Positions 49,359 through 59,228 are shown, numbered from the stretch's first letter. The stretch: DNA of 64,000 nt from Micromonospora sp. MH99 (GCF_021442385.1 NZ_MUZA01000008.1:1-64000); one strand, 5' to 3'. Translations and numbers: made by a program. The notes: generated by a model from the sequence alone, not told the origin.

Positions 49359-50525
49359 TCACGGGGTGCGCGCCGCGTCGATGTAGTGCGGCAGGAACCG
49401 CGCGTAACCGTCGGTGATCAGACTTGCGCTCTCCCGGACGCCCACCCCGGCCGACTCGCCGTCGACGATCCAGCTGCCCAGCACCACCCGGTTGCCGGCG
49501 AACTGCGGCAGCGCCCGGAACTCCTGGTAGCACCAGCCCTCGTCGCCGTAGATCCCCGGATTGGTGATCTCCTCGGCGGCGGTCACGATGCGTACCGAGC
49601 CGCCCTCCCGGCCGAGCAGCGGCTTGGCCACGTACTCGGGCATGCCCCGCGGCGAGTCGAGGTACGCCGGGAGCAGGTACTCGTGGTCGGGGTACAGCTC
49701 CCAGAGGATCGCGAGCAGCGCCTTGTTGGACAGCAGTAGCTTCCACGCCGGCTCGATCCAGGTGGTCGGGGTGCCCGGTGCCAGGGCGGGCGGCCCGTAC
49801 GGCTCGGCCAGCATCCACTCCCAGGGGTAGAGCTTGAAGCAGGTGGTCACCGGGCGGTCGGCGGCGTCGACGAAGCGCCGGCCGTCCCAGCCGATCTCCT
49901 GGATGGGCTGCAGCTCGACGCTCAGGCCGGCCTGCCGGGCGGTCTCGGCGAGGTAGCCGGCCGTCATGTGGTCCTCGCCCGACTCCTCCTCGTTCGACCA
50001 GAGCACGTGCACCAGTGGGTCGTGCAGCCCGGCGCCGATCTTGGCCCAGGCGCCGACCAGCCGCTCGTGCAGGCTGTTCCACTGGTCCAGCTCGGGGCGG
50101 GTCTGCTCCAGCCAGTACCACTGGATGATGCTCGCCTCGACAAGCGCCGTAGGTGTGTCGGCGTTGTACTCCAGCATCTTCGGCGGCCAGGTGCCGTCGT
50201 ACGCCAGGTCGAAGCGCCCGTAGAGGGTGGGTGGCGCCTCGCGCAGTGACCGGGCCACCGCGTCGGCCGCCCAGGCGGGAATGCCGAACTCGGCGTACCG
50301 GCGCTGCGCCACCACGTGCTCGGCGGCGGCCACCGACATCCGGTGCAGCTCCTCCGTGGCCTCCTCCAGCCGCAGCACCTCGTCGAGGTCGAAGGCGTAC
50401 GCGGCGGTCTCGTCCCAGTACGACATGATCCCGCCGTCGGGCAGTTCGGTGTCGACGTAGACCAGCCCCTGCGCGCGGATGGTGGCGTCCCAGTCGGGCC
50501 GGGGTGGCACGGACTCGCGGCGCAC
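49359..50525 (-). CDS. Glutathionylspermidine synthase-family ATP-grasp protein (YgiC-like)
   Basis: The 388-residue protein is close to E. coli YgiC/YjfC and the synthetase half of Gsp: YWDETAAYAFDLDEVLRLEE, GRFDLAYDGTWPPKMLEYNADTPT, CFKLYPWEWM, PAWKLLLSNKALLAILWELY, and YVAKPLLGREGGSVRIV with the ATP-grasp Lys and glycine loop. The family ligates peptides to amines. In an organism that makes mycothiol and not glutathione the substrate must differ. GTG 50525 lies one base after the lipoprotein stop, so the two genes form an operon like ygiB-ygiC. Confidence 0.83.
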   Translation of the reverse strand: MRRESVPPRPDWDATIRAQGLVYVDTELPDGGIMSYWDETAAYAFDLDEVLRLEEATEELHRMSVAAAEHVVAQRRYAEFGIPAWAADAVARSLREAPPTLYGRFDLAYDGTWPPKMLEYNADTPTALVEASIIQWYWLEQTRPELDQWNSLHERLVGAWAKIGAGLHDPLVHVLWSNEEESGEDHMTAGYLAETARQAGLSVELQPIQEIGWDGRRFVDAADRPVTTCFKLYPWEWMLAEPYGPPALAPGTPTTWIEPAWKLLLSNKALLAILWELYPDHEYLLPAYLDSPRGMPEYVAKPLLGREGGSVRIVTAAEEITNPGIYGDEGWCYQEFRALPQFAGNRVVLGSWIVDGESAGVGVRESASLITDGYARFLPHYIDAARTP

Positions 50526-50526
50526 G

Positions 50527-50796
50527 TCAGCCGCCGCAGGAGGCGAGGTGGGTGCCGAATCCGCCGCGCTCGGGCAGGGCGGCCGTCGTCGGCTCCCCGG
50601 CGGTCCGCCCCGCGGCGGGCGCGGTGACCCGCATCGCCAGCGCGACCGTGTCGCCGCCGCCGACCGGCCCGAGGGCACAGTCGTCATCGTCGTCGTCCGA
50701 GGTCATGTTGCAGCCGGAGAGGGCGAGCGCGAGAGCGGTGAGCGCGCCGAGCTGCACGGAGGCCGACCGGAGTCGGCGGCGGGGGCGTTGGTCCAC
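50527..50796 (-). CDS. Small lipoprotein, YgiB/DUF1190-like
   Basis: The 89-residue product has a signal peptide (RRRLRSASVQLGALTALALA) ending in the lipobox ALSG-C at about residue 28, an acidic patch of six Asp residues (SDDDDDDC), and a C-terminal PERGGFGTHLASCGG. E. coli YgiB, encoded just before ygiC, is a DUF1190 lipoprotein with a terminal RGGFG motif, so this is a shortened counterpart. Its job is unknown. GTG 50796 is the first start that gives the complete signal. It sits immediately before the YgiC-like gene. Confidence 0.65.
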   Translation of the reverse strand: MDQRPRRRLRSASVQLGALTALALALSGCNMTSDDDDDDCALGPVGGGDTVALAMRVTAPAAGRTAGEPTTAALPERGGFGTHLASCGG

Positions 50797-50869
50797 GGCA
50801 TCGTTGTAGTCGATCGACGCCAGTACCGCAGCCCCGGCCGCCCCTCGGCGGGGGTCCTGGCAGGGGCGA

Positions 50870-50875
50870 TACGCT
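50870..50875 (+). promoter_or_regulatory. -10 element (TACGCT) of the proline dehydrogenase gene
   Basis: TACGCT ends six bases before ATG 50882. Confidence 0.5.
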
Positions 50876-50881
50876 CGGCTC

Positions 50882-51802
50882 ATGCTCCGTTCCGTCATCC
50901 TCGCCGCCTCCCGGTCATCCCAGGTCGAGCGGCTCGTCGCGACCGCCCCGTACACTCGGGACGTCGTTCGCCGGTTCGTCGCCGGCGCCGCCACCGACGA
51001 CGCGTTGCGCGCGACCCGCGGGCTCGTCGACGACGGTCTGGCCGTCACCCTCGACCATCTGGGCGAGGACACCGTCACCCCCGAGCAGGCCACGGCCACC
51101 CGGGACGAGTACCTGAAGCTGCTGAAGATGCTCTCCGGGGCCGGGCTGACGCCGGCCGCCGAGGTGAGCGTGAAGCTCTCCGCGCTCGGCCAGATGTTCG
51201 ACGAGCAGTTGGCGTACGACAACGTGCGGGCGATCTGCGCGGCCGCCGACGCGGCGGGCACCACCGTCACCCTGGACATGGAGGACCACACCACCACCGA
51301 CTCGACGCTGGAGGTGCTGGCCAAGCTGCGCAAGGACTTCCCGTCGACAGGCGCGGTGCTCCAGGCGTACCTGCGGCGGACCGAGTCGGACTGCCGGGAG
51401 TTGTCCTCCGCCGGGTCGCGGGTGCGTCTGTGCAAGGGCGCGTACCGGGAGCCGGAGTCGGTGGCGTACCAGTCGGCCCGCGAGGTGGACAAGTCCTACG
51501 TCCGCTGCCTCAACATCCTGATGTCCGGCGACGGCTACCCGATGCTGGCGACCCACGATCCGCGGATGATCGCGATCGGCGAGGACCGGGCGCGCTGGTT
51601 CGACCGGGGGCCCGATCGCTTCGAGTTCCAGATGCTCTACGGCATCCGGCCCGAGGAGCAGGCCCGGCTGGCCGGCGAGGGCTACACGGTGCGCACCTAC
51701 GTGCCGTACGGCGACGAGTGGTACGGCTACCTGATGCGTCGGCTCGCCGAGCGTCCGGCGAACCTGGTCTTCTTCGGCCGGGCCCTGATCTCCAAGAAGT
51801 AG
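50882..51802 (+). CDS. putA: Proline dehydrogenase (monofunctional)
   Basis: The 306-residue flavoprotein oxidises L-proline to pyrroline-5-carboxylate. EVSVKLSALGQ, VTLDMEDHTTTDSTLEV, VLQAYLRRTESDCREL, RVRLCKGAYREPESVAYQ and MLATHDPRMIAIGE are the PRODH barrel motifs that bind FAD and substrate, and RRLAERPANLVFF closes the active site. It has the size of the stand-alone PutB type, with no aldehyde dehydrogenase part in this window. The symbol follows common annotation, and putB would also fit. ATG 50882 is set by the leaderless -10. Confidence 0.92.
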   Translation: MLRSVILAASRSSQVERLVATAPYTRDVVRRFVAGAATDDALRATRGLVDDGLAVTLDHLGEDTVTPEQATATRDEYLKLLKMLSGAGLTPAAEVSVKLSALGQMFDEQLAYDNVRAICAAADAAGTTVTLDMEDHTTTDSTLEVLAKLRKDFPSTGAVLQAYLRRTESDCRELSSAGSRVRLCKGAYREPESVAYQSAREVDKSYVRCLNILMSGDGYPMLATHDPRMIAIGEDRARWFDRGPDRFEFQMLYGIRPEEQARLAGEGYTVRTYVPYGDEWYGYLMRRLAERPANLVFFGRALISKK

Positions 51803-51809
51803 GAGCCGC

Positions 51810-51860
51810 TTGACGCGCCTGGCTAATTGCCTTAGCTTCAAGCTATGACAGTTAGCCAGG
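51810..51860 (+). promoter_or_regulatory. Leaderless promoter and inverted-repeat operator of the hydrolase-TetR operon
   Basis: TTGACG (51810-51815), a 17-base spacer and TAGCTT (51833-51838) lead to ATG 51845 after six bases. CCTGGCTAA (51818-51826) and TTAGCCAGG (51852-51860) form a perfect inverted repeat flanking the start. AGCTT-C-AAGCT covers the -10. The downstream TetR is the probable binder. Confidence 0.65.
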
Positions 51861-52645
51861 TGCGGTGCGACGGCGGACACATCGCGTACGAGGTGCACGG
51901 CGACGGCCCACTCGTCGTCCTCGCCCACGGCATGGGCGAGAACAGGGCGAGCTTCCGACACCTCGTGCCGCTGCTCGTGGCCGCCGGTCACCGGGTCGCC
52001 TCGGTCGACGTACGCGGGCACGGGGAGTCCAGCGTCGGCTGGCCCACGTACGCCCCGGCGGAGGTCGGCGCCGACCTGCTGGCCGTCGTCAGTGACCTCG
52101 ACGCCGGGCCGGCCGTGCTGGTCGGCAGCTCGTCCGCCGCCGCGGCGGTGGTCTTCGCCGCGACCGACGCGCCCGAGCTGGTCTCCGGCATCGTGCAGAT
52201 CGGCGCGTTCGTCGGTCAGCCCAAACTCAACCCGCTGCTGCGGCTGGCGATGGGAGCTGTGCTGCGCAGTCCACGACTGTTCGGGATGTTCCACAACACA
52301 CTCTTCCCCGTGCACCGGCCGGCCGACGACGCGTCGTACCGCCGGTCGATGGTGGCCAACCTGCGCGAGCCCGGCCGGATGGCCGCGACCCGCGGTGTGA
52401 TCGCGCCGGTCGAGCCGCACTGGACCGCCCGCGCGCCGCAGGTACGCCAACCGGTGCTGGTGCTGATGGGCGCGAAGGACCCGGACTTCCCCGACCCGGG
52501 CGCCGAGGCGCGGGCGGCCCGCCGGCTGTTCCGCGTCGCCGAGGCCCGGATGATCGAGGAGGCCGGGCACTACCCGCACGCCGACCGGCCGCGGGCCACC
52601 GCCGACGAGCTGGTGGCTTTCCTGGCGGTGTGTGCCGGTGCCTAG
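51845..52645 (+). CDS. Alpha/beta hydrolase under TetR control
   Basis: The 266-residue protein has an alpha/beta hydrolase domain: LVVLAHGMGENRASFR, SVDVRGHGESSVGWPTY, the nucleophile elbow GSSSAAAA (Ser near residue 97 in a variant GxSxA), MGAKDPDFPDP with the acid, and EAGHYPHAD with the His. It is similar to small esterases and haloperoxidase-type proteins. The start ATG 51845 sits at the position expected for a leaderless mRNA. The TetR gene overlaps its end, and the inverted repeat around the start suggests ligand-induced expression. Confidence 0.82.
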   Translation: MTVSQVRCDGGHIAYEVHGDGPLVVLAHGMGENRASFRHLVPLLVAAGHRVASVDVRGHGESSVGWPTYAPAEVGADLLAVVSDLDAGPAVLVGSSSAAAAVVFAATDAPELVSGIVQIGAFVGQPKLNPLLRLAMGAVLRSPRLFGMFHNTLFPVHRPADDASYRRSMVANLREPGRMAATRGVIAPVEPHWTARAPQVRQPVLVLMGAKDPDFPDPGAEARAARRLFRVAEARMIEEAGHYPHADRPRATADELVAFLAVCAGA

Positions 52646-53213
52646 GGCCGGGCTCAACCAGCAGACCGTGGTGCGCGAGGCCGCCCGGCTGGCCGACGAG
52701 GTCGGCTACCACCAGCTCACCCTCGCCGCGCTCGCCAGCCGGCTCGGAGTCGCGCTGCCCAGCCTCTACAAGCACATCAAAGGGGCGGACGCGCTGAGCC
52801 AGAAGCTCGCCGCGCTGGCCAGCGCCGAGCTGGCCACCGAGCTGACCACGGCGGCCGCCGGCCGCTCCGGTGGGGACGCGCTGCGGGCGATGGCGGACGC
52901 CTACCGCGCGTACGCCCACCGGCACCCCGGGCGCTACCCCGCCACCCAGCGGGTGCCCGACCCGTCCGACCCGGAACACGTCGAGGCGGGCGAACGCGCG
53001 GTAGGCGCCATCTTCGCGGTGCTGCGCGGCTACGGACTCACCGGCGACGACGCGGTGGACGCGACCCGGGCGCTGCGCAGCGCCCTGCACGGTTTCGTCG
53101 CCCTGGAGGCCGCCGGTGGCTTCGGCCTGCCGCGCGAGGTCGACAGGTCGTACCACCAGTTGGTCGCCGGCTTGGACGTGGCATTCCGCTCCTGGCCGGC
53201 TCGGGGAGCCTGA
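52638..53213 (+). CDS. TetR-family regulator with WHG-type C-terminal domain
   Basis: The 191-residue regulator has a TetR helix-turn-helix (VVREAARLADEVGYHQLTLA, then ASRLGVALPSLYKHIKGADAL) and a TetR_C_33/WHG-type domain with YRAYAHRHPGRYPATQ and SALHGFVALEAAGGFGLP. GTG 52638 overlaps the hydrolase stop. GTG 52632 is an alternative two codons upstream. It probably represses the hydrolase-TetR operon through the inverted repeat at 51818-51860. Confidence 0.85.
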   Translation: MPRAGLNQQTVVREAARLADEVGYHQLTLAALASRLGVALPSLYKHIKGADALSQKLAALASAELATELTTAAAGRSGGDALRAMADAYRAYAHRHPGRYPATQRVPDPSDPEHVEAGERAVGAIFAVLRGYGLTGDDAVDATRALRSALHGFVALEAAGGFGLPREVDRSYHQLVAGLDVAFRSWPARGA

Positions 53214-53262
53214 CCCGGTCCGATCGGCCCGGGTCGGCCTCGCCCGATCCGCCCTTTGGTCG

Positions 53263-53268
53263 TACCCT
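53263..53268 (+). promoter_or_regulatory. -10 element (TACCCT) of the gluzincin gene
   Basis: TACCCT ends seven bases before GTG 53276. Confidence 0.45.
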
Positions 53269-53275
53269 TCGGCGG

Positions 53276-54565
53276 GTGACTGACGGGGTGCAGCAGCCAG
53301 CACCGCGGCGGCTCTGGCCGCTGTGGACCGTGCTCGTCGTGATGGTCCTGCTGCTGGGCTGCGGCCTTCCGGCGGCGTTGATCGTCGGTGCGGTCCGCGA
53401 GGCCGGCGGCCGGGCCACGATCAGCCGGGCCGGCGCCGCCGCGACCGACGACCCGGCCACCGCCGTCGCCCGTGCTCTGTCCGACCGGATGACAGCGCAA
53501 CTCCAGCGGCAGTCCACGGCGCTGCTCGGCGGCGACCGGGCCGGCTTCCTCGCCGTCGCCGACCCCGCCGCGCATTCCGACCTGCGCCGTCGCTTCGCCG
53601 CGCTGCGCGCCCTGAAGGTGACGGTGTGGCGGGCCGAGCCGAGCGGCCTGCCCGTACCTGTCGTCGGCAAGCCCGGCGAGTGGCGGCTGCTGGTGCGCTT
53701 CCAATACTGCTTCGTGGCGCCCGGCTGCCGACCGAGCCCCGTGCTGATCGGCACCCGCTGGCGGGAGAACGGCGACCAGCCGCGACTGATCGCGCTGGAG
53801 GAGTCGAAGTCCGCCGAGACCGGCACCCGACCATGGGAGATCAGCGAGCTGGCCGTGGCGGTCGGCGCCCGGACCATCGTCGCCACCACACCGGCGCTGC
53901 GCGGGAAACTGGCCGGCCTGCTGACCCAGGCGGAGGCGGCCGCCGCGGTCGCCGACACCTACGCGGTGACCGGCTCGCCGCCGGACCGCTACCGGATCTT
54001 CTACGCCGGTCGGGCGGAGTGGCAGCGCTGGTACGGCGGCGGACGCCCACAGTGGACCGGCGGCTACGCGGTGACCGTGGGCGGCGGCCATCACGAGGTG
54101 GTGCTCAACGCCGACGGGTTGACCAGCAGCGGCACCGACGACCTGCTCCGGCACGAGCTGACCCACGCCGCCTCGCTGCCGGAACGCGGCTACCCGGGCA
54201 AGACGACCTGGTGGCTCGTCGAGGGGCTGGCCGAGTTCGCCGGCTCGGGCGGCCAGCCGGTCGACAGGTACGAGGGGCTCGCCGAGGTGCGCAAGCTGGT
54301 CCGGGCCGGTTGGGACGGCCGGCTGGAGGGCGTCACGCCCGCCGACGACGCGCCCGCCGAGCGGGTCGGCGGCAGCTACGGGGTCGGCTACCTCGCCGTC
54401 CGCCACCTCGTCGACAGGTTCGGACCGGAGCGGCTGCTCGCCTTCTTCAAGGCCATGGTGCACGAGCGCAAGACCGCCGACGTCGCCGCCGAGCAGGCGT
54501 TCGGCGAGCAGTGGTCGACACTGCACGACGAGTGCGTGGCGTACGTCCGCGCCACCAGCGCCTGA
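53276..54565 (+). CDS. Membrane-anchored gluzincin metalloprotease-like protein
   Basis: The 429-residue protein has a short cytoplasmic N-terminus, one TM (about residues 16-40, WTVLVVMVLLLGCGLPAALI), an extracellular NTF2-like region (about residues 60-170), and a catalytic part. That part carries HELTH at 293-297 and, 18 residues on, Glu316 in LVEGLAEF, which is the HExxH-x18-E spacing of M1-type gluzincins. SYGVGYLAVRHLVDRFGPERL follows. The usual M1 GAMEN motif is absent, so substrate handling differs. GTG 53276 is chosen from the leaderless -10. Confidence 0.75.
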   Translation: MTDGVQQPAPRRLWPLWTVLVVMVLLLGCGLPAALIVGAVREAGGRATISRAGAAATDDPATAVARALSDRMTAQLQRQSTALLGGDRAGFLAVADPAAHSDLRRRFAALRALKVTVWRAEPSGLPVPVVGKPGEWRLLVRFQYCFVAPGCRPSPVLIGTRWRENGDQPRLIALEESKSAETGTRPWEISELAVAVGARTIVATTPALRGKLAGLLTQAEAAAAVADTYAVTGSPPDRYRIFYAGRAEWQRWYGGGRPQWTGGYAVTVGGGHHEVVLNADGLTSSGTDDLLRHELTHAASLPERGYPGKTTWWLVEGLAEFAGSGGQPVDRYEGLAEVRKLVRAGWDGRLEGVTPADDAPAERVGGSYGVGYLAVRHLVDRFGPERLLAFFKAMVHERKTADVAAEQAFGEQWSTLHDECVAYVRATSA

Positions 54566-54660
54566 AAGGCTGCCGGTGGCCTGGGACCCGGTCACCAGCA
54601 CGTGGCGCGGCGTGCCCGGCTGACCTGTTCCCGGGGACTGGCGGGCGGCTGGGCGCCCGG

Positions 54661-54700
54661 ACGGCGGCGGGCGGGCCCCGGAGGAGCCGCCCGCCGCCGT
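54661..54700. terminator. Perfect hairpin between convergent protease and FG-GAP genes
   Basis: ACGGCGGCGGGCGG (54661-54674) and CCGCCCGCCGCCGT (54687-54700) form a perfect 14-base stem with a 12-base loop. It lies eight bases from the FG-GAP gene stop and should stop both transcripts. Confidence 0.75.
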
Positions 54701-54707
54701 GCTCAGC

Positions 54708-57700
54708 TCACCAGGCGGAGGAGATCTGGCTACGGGCGCCGAGCATGCCACCCGCGATTCCCGGATACATCCACAGGATCCCGGTCGAGTTCTCCCGGGC
54801 GATCACGTCCGGCTTGCCGTCCCGGTTGAAGTCGGTCAGACCGAAGGAGGTGTAGCCGGCCCAGCCGATACCGACCTGGGTGATCGTGTCCGGTCCCATG
54901 TCGTAGAGCTTCAGCAGGCCCGTGCTCGCCTGCCGAGCGTAGACGTCCGGCGTGGCGTCCCCGACGACGTTGGCGACGCCGAACCCGGTGAAGTCGGTGC
55001 TCCAGCCGTTGCCGATGTCCGCTCGCGTGCCACCGCCGCCCTTGAGGTCACCCGGGTAGACCCACAGGTCGTTCGTCGATCCAGCGGTGAAGACGTCCTG
55101 GTAGCCGTCCCGGTTGAAGTCGCCCACGCCGAACGGGCGGTAGTTGCACCACTGGATCCCCAGGAAGGTGGGGGTGGGACTCAGGTCGTCCGCCGTGCCC
55201 AGGAAGACCTTGAGCTCGCAACTGACGTTGTCCCTGGCCACGATGTCCTGGTACCCGTCATGGTCCCAGTCGGCGATGCCGAAGGCGGTGAACTGGTTCC
55301 ACCCGTTCGAGATTAGGCGCGGCTTGGACAGCTGCTCGGAGCGCGGCGGGGAGCCATCGTTCGGCGGGGTCAGCTTCCGGTACTTCCACAGGTTGCCGTC
55401 CACGTCGCTGGCGTAGATCTCGGTTTCCAGCTGACCGGTGCCGGGAGGGGTCCACGTGGTCGCCCCGACTGGCGTGAGGGAGCCGCTCTTGGCGCTGTTG
55501 CTCGCCCCGATCTGGGTGGGGGTGAGCGCCCGCTTCCACACCTGGAGGTTGCTGAGCATCCCGGCGTAGTGCGCGGTCGCCACGCCCTGGTACTTGTAGC
55601 GGCCGACCACGAACTTGCCGGTGCTCGGCCACGTGGGCGTCGCGGTGTACTGGGCGTTGCCCTTCAGGACCCCGTTGACATAGAGCGAGATGATCCTCGT
55701 GTCGGCGTTGTAGCTGGCCACCAGGTGCGTCCACACACCCAACGCCGTCCCGGCCGGCGTCACCACCTGGGTGTACGACCAACCGCTGTCCGCGTTGCCC
55801 AGGCCGAACCGCCAGGTGTTGTCGCTCGCGTTGTTCCAGAGCAGGAAGCGCGACGCGTTCGCGCCGTCCTCGCTGGCGATGACGCCACCGGCCGCCGTCG
55901 GCTTGGCCCAGACCGAGAGGGTGAACGACTTGCTCGTGTCGATCAGCCGCTCGGGACTGGTCAGTGCCGTCTTGTTGGTGTAATCGACCTGGGTCGCGGT
56001 GGAGTCGGTGTTCAGCACGACGACCTGCGGGAAGAGCTCACCCTGACGCCACTTCGCGCTCACGCCGGGCTTGGTCGGCGAAGGTTCGGTCACCTCGACC
56101 CCGAGCGACTTGCCGCCGGAGATGTCGGTGGCCGTGCTGAGCACCCCGTCTCCCGCTTCGTCGAACTTGTCGTCGAACTGCCAGGTGTGATCGGAGGTGA
56201 TCAGCGTCTGCTTGGGCTGGGCGGTGATGGTGGCGCTGCCGGCCTGGAGGTTGGTGACCAGCCAGGCCGTGGTGGCCGCACCGGCACCGACGGTCCACAG
56301 GTCGGGGGTGCCGTCACGGTTGATGTCCCCGGCGCGCAGGCTGAGCGCGACACCGGTGTTCCAGCCGCCGGCCGCGAGGGTACGCGCGGTGTAGGTGAGC
56401 TGGCCGGTGTCCTCGTTGTAGGCCAGGTCGGACCACAGGTAGAGCGCGCCGGTGGTCCGGTTCCGGAGGAACATCGCCGTGCCGGTACCGGTCTGGGCGG
56501 TGGCGATGGTCCAGTTGTTCCAGTCCGCGCCGCCGGTCGGGGTCGCCGCACCGGTCGAGGTCGCTCCGAAGAACAGGCTGGTCCCCGGGAAGCTGGGGTA
56601 GTAGGTGAGCTGGTAGCCGTTGGTGGCGTCCCCGCTGGTACCGATCAGGTCCGGGAAGCCCGACCCGGTGCCCCGAGCCTCCCCGGCGTTGGCCAGCTGG
56701 ATCGGCGACCGGCCGTACTCGTCGAGGAGGTACTCGCTCATCAGGCTGGTCTGAACGCCGCCGCGCTCCGGCATGAGCACGGAACCGTCGCCATTGCCGG
56801 CGAAGATGCCACCGCCGCCGGCGTTGGTCCCCGTGGGGTAGTAGACGAGCACGTCCTGGAGGCCGCCGCCGGTGAATCGACCGGTGATGACCTGGCCTCC
56901 GTTGAAGTCGGCGGGTGAGTTGTTGCCGGTGACGCCGTTACCTCGCGCGCCCATGTTGCTGATGCTCGGGTTGAGCCCGGCTGAACCGCTGTTCTCCGCC
57001 AGCCACAGGCCGGCCGTGAGGTTGTTGACTGAGCCGACGGTGAGCAGGTCGGCCCAGCCGTCACCGGTCAGGTCGCCGTCCGGTGCGGTGATGGTCGGCG
57101 GGTCGGCGTTGAACGGCAGCGTCGCGGTCTCGCCGAAGTTCCTGCCTGCCGCGGTCACGCTCGTCACGGAGATCGTGTTGGTGAAGCGGGTGGGCGTGAC
57201 CTGGATGTTGGCGTTGCCACTCGCGTCGGGGGTGACGGCCTGCGGGGGTGCCGCATTGAGCTGGTAGACGTAGCTGGTGGGGGCGGTGCCGCTGGACGGT
57301 GCCTTGACCGGGATGGTGATCGGCTGCCCGATGGTCGCCGGTTGGGTCAGTTCGGGGATGTTGGGCGGCCCGGCCCGGGTGGCGTCGAAGGCGAACCGGC
57401 AGGTGGTCGACCAGTTGCTGGCGGTGCGGAAGTCGGTCGTCTGCACTTTCCAGGCGAAGGTCGCGAACTTGCTCGTACCCGCGACGGCCGCCAGTGTGGC
57501 TCGGGGCACGATGAACACCGCCGTGGTGCCGGAGGAGTACGTGAGCAGGCTCGGGTTGGTGCTGGCGATGGCCGTCTGAGCGGGATCGCCGTCCTTCCAC
57601 ACCTTGAAGGTGACCCCGAGGGTGCCCTTGTCGACATCCGAGACCGGCGCGTACAGCGACACCGCCGTGTCACCGACCACCGTGGGGTTGGCGGCGGTGC

Positions 57701-59228
57701 ACGCGGTGGTCGGGGAGGTGCTGAGGCCGGTCGGCGCGGCGGGCGCGTGGTTGTACCGGATAGTCAGGGTGGGACTGGTCTCGAGGAATTCCTTCCAGCT
57801 CTGGGCGTCGCTGGCCTCGTTGGCGGCGACCATCCACAGGGTGCGCGTCGACTTCTTGGCGCTGACGTCGGCCCTGATCTGGTTGGTGATGTCGAAGGAG
57901 ACGCCGGCGGCGTCGCAGCCGCTGTAGCCGTACGCGAAGCTCTTGCTCGCGATGGCGCTGCCCTTGCTCACCCCCTCCCAGTAGTTCCAGGTGGCGTTGC
58001 CAGAGGTCAGTGTGGTGCTGGGACCGTAGATGTTGACCGTCTTGTCGGTGCAGCTCCACGAGCGGGTGTTCGTAATCTTGAAGACGGCGTCCGCGATCTC
58101 GGCACCGGCCAGGGTGCTGTAGGGCACCGGGAAGTTGATCAGGGTGTTCGACCGCTGGCTGCCCGAGTTGCCGACCTGCATCCGGCCGATGGGGTCCGGG
58201 GTGTTCTTCCAGTAGTTGGTCGACTGGTGCTGGTAGGAGATCGAGGCCCAGCCGCTCATCTTGGGGCCGACGGGCGTCCAGTTGAACGTGGGGTCGATGT
58301 AGAGCGGATAGACCGCGGCCGGGTCGGTCAGCAACGCCCGGTCGGGGGTAAGCCGCAGGTTCCCGGCGGCGATCCGCACACCGATCGGGGCCGTCCGCGC
58401 ACCACGGCCCGGTCCGCCGGGGGTCGACGCGGCAGCCCGCTCGTTCGTACCCGCCTTGGCGTTCGCGCCCGGGGCGGAGTCCCACATGGCCGGGGCGGAA
58501 GCGGTGAGCACCGTGCGGCCACCCCGGTCCCGGCCGGTGATGTTGCCGACTGGGTCGGCCGCCAGGGTGACGCCCTTCGTCACGGTGGCGAGGTCGAGTG
58601 CGGCGAGCCGAGGGTCAGCGGCCGCCTGTCGGTTCTTGACCACGAAGACGTGCGAGAAGGAGCCCTCACCGCTGACCCGGACGGTCAGGTCGACCCCGGG
58701 CAGCACCTCGGCGTAGGTGGCGGTGGGCCCGGACAGGGTCGGCGCCGGCAGGGTCAGCGGGGCGGTCACCGACAGTGCGCGGTCGCCGCTGGTCATCTCC
58801 GCGAGCGGGCCAGTGCCGCCAGCGGAGACACGGATCGGATTGGTGGTGACGGCCGCGCTGATGCTGCCGTCGGCGTTGCGGACCAGCGTCGGATCGAGGT
58901 CCTTCCAGGCGCCGTTCACCCTGGTCCGGGTGGGTACGGCGGACTGGGTCAGCTCCATCGTCCCGTCCGGGCGGGCGGTGAAGGTGGCGGTCGACGTGCC
59001 GGCGCCGGTGGCCTCGACCGGCTTGCCGGTCCGCCTCGCCTCGACCAGCGCCCGATCGACGCTGAGTGATCCGCTGGCAGGCGCAGGTGCGGGTTTGCCG
59101 GGCGCGGCGGCTGCCGGTGCGGCGGGCAGGATGGCGGCCGTGGTGGCCAGGACCATGCTGGCCGCGACGCCTGTCGTGAGCCTGCGTCTGGCGGTAGGTG
59201 TCCTCGGTGGAGGACCGATTTTGAGCAT
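54708..59228 (-). CDS. Large secreted DNRLRE/FG-GAP/LamG-like protein
   Basis: The 1506-residue protein has a signal peptide ([20 protein letters not shown], Ala-rich cleavage site near residue 42), and an N-terminal beta domain with [16 protein letters not shown] and [25 protein letters not shown]-like carbohydrate-binding region follows (about residues 310-500), then Fn3-like strands. Next come FG-GAP/VCBS repeats ([28 protein letters not shown]), a LamG jellyroll (about residues 1090-1260) and four terminal FG-GAP repeats ([42 protein letters not shown]). It is extracellular, with probable calcium-binding propeller and adhesive functions. It is divergent from the RHS gene. ATG 59228 gives the complete signal. 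Confidence 0.85.
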   Translation of the reverse strand: MLKIGPPPRTPTARRRLTTGVAASMVLATTAAILPAAPAAAAPGKPAPAPASGSLSVDRALVEARRTGKPVEATGAGTSTATFTARPDGTMELTQSAVPTRTRVNGAWKDLDPTLVRNADGSISAAVTTNPIRVSAGGTGPLAEMTSGDRALSVTAPLTLPAPTLSGPTATYAEVLPGVDLTVRVSGEGSFSHVFVVKNRQAAADPRLAALDLATVTKGVTLAADPVGNITGRDRGGRTVLTASAPAMWDSAPGANAKAGTNERAAASTPGGPGRGARTAPIGVRIAAGNLRLTPDRALLTDPAAVYPLYIDPTFNWTPVGPKMSGWASISYQHQSTNYWKNTPDPIGRMQVGNSGSQRSNTLINFPVPYSTLAGAEIADAVFKITNTRSWSCTDKTVNIYGPSTTLTSGNATWNYWEGVSKGSAIASKSFAYGYSGCDAAGVSFDITNQIRADVSAKKSTRTLWMVAANEASDAQSWKEFLETSPTLTIRYNHAPAAPTGLSTSPTTACTAANPTVVGDTAVSLYAPVSDVDKGTLGVTFKVWKDGDPAQTAIASTNPSLLTYSSGTTAVFIVPRATLAAVAGTSKFATFAWKVQTTDFRTASNWSTTCRFAFDATRAGPPNIPELTQPATIGQPITIPVKAPSSGTAPTSYVYQLNAAPPQAVTPDASGNANIQVTPTRFTNTISVTSVTAAGRNFGETATLPFNADPPTITAPDGDLTGDGWADLLTVGSVNNLTAGLWLAENSGSAGLNPSISNMGARGNGVTGNNSPADFNGGQVITGRFTGGGLQDVLVYYPTGTNAGGGGIFAGNGDGSVLMPERGGVQTSLMSEYLLDEYGRSPIQLANAGEARGTGSGFPDLIGTSGDATNGYQLTYYPSFPGTSLFFGATSTGAATPTGGADWNNWTIATAQTGTGTAMFLRNRTTGALYLWSDLAYNEDTGQLTYTARTLAAGGWNTGVALSLRAGDINRDGTPDLWTVGAGAATTAWLVTNLQAGSATITAQPKQTLITSDHTWQFDDKFDEAGDGVLSTATDISGGKSLGVEVTEPSPTKPGVSAKWRQGELFPQVVVLNTDSTATQVDYTNKTALTSPERLIDTSKSFTLSVWAKPTAAGGVIASEDGANASRFLLWNNASDNTWRFGLGNADSGWSYTQVVTPAGTALGVWTHLVASYNADTRIISLYVNGVLKGNAQYTATPTWPSTGKFVVGRYKYQGVATAHYAGMLSNLQVWKRALTPTQIGASNSAKSGSLTPVGATTWTPPGTGQLETEIYASDVDGNLWKYRKLTPPNDGSPPRSEQLSKPRLISNGWNQFTAFGIADWDHDGYQDIVARDNVSCELKVFLGTADDLSPTPTFLGIQWCNYRPFGVGDFNRDGYQDVFTAGSTNDLWVYPGDLKGGGGTRADIGNGWSTDFTGFGVANVVGDATPDVYARQASTGLLKLYDMGPDTITQVGIGWAGYTSFGLTDFNRDGKPDVIARENSTGILWMYPGIAGGMLGARSQISSAW

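Noticed and set aside
57342..59069. A 575-codon plus-strand open frame opposite the FG-GAP protein
   Set aside because: It has shadow composition with no start context. The minus-strand protein has a signal peptide and defined repeats.
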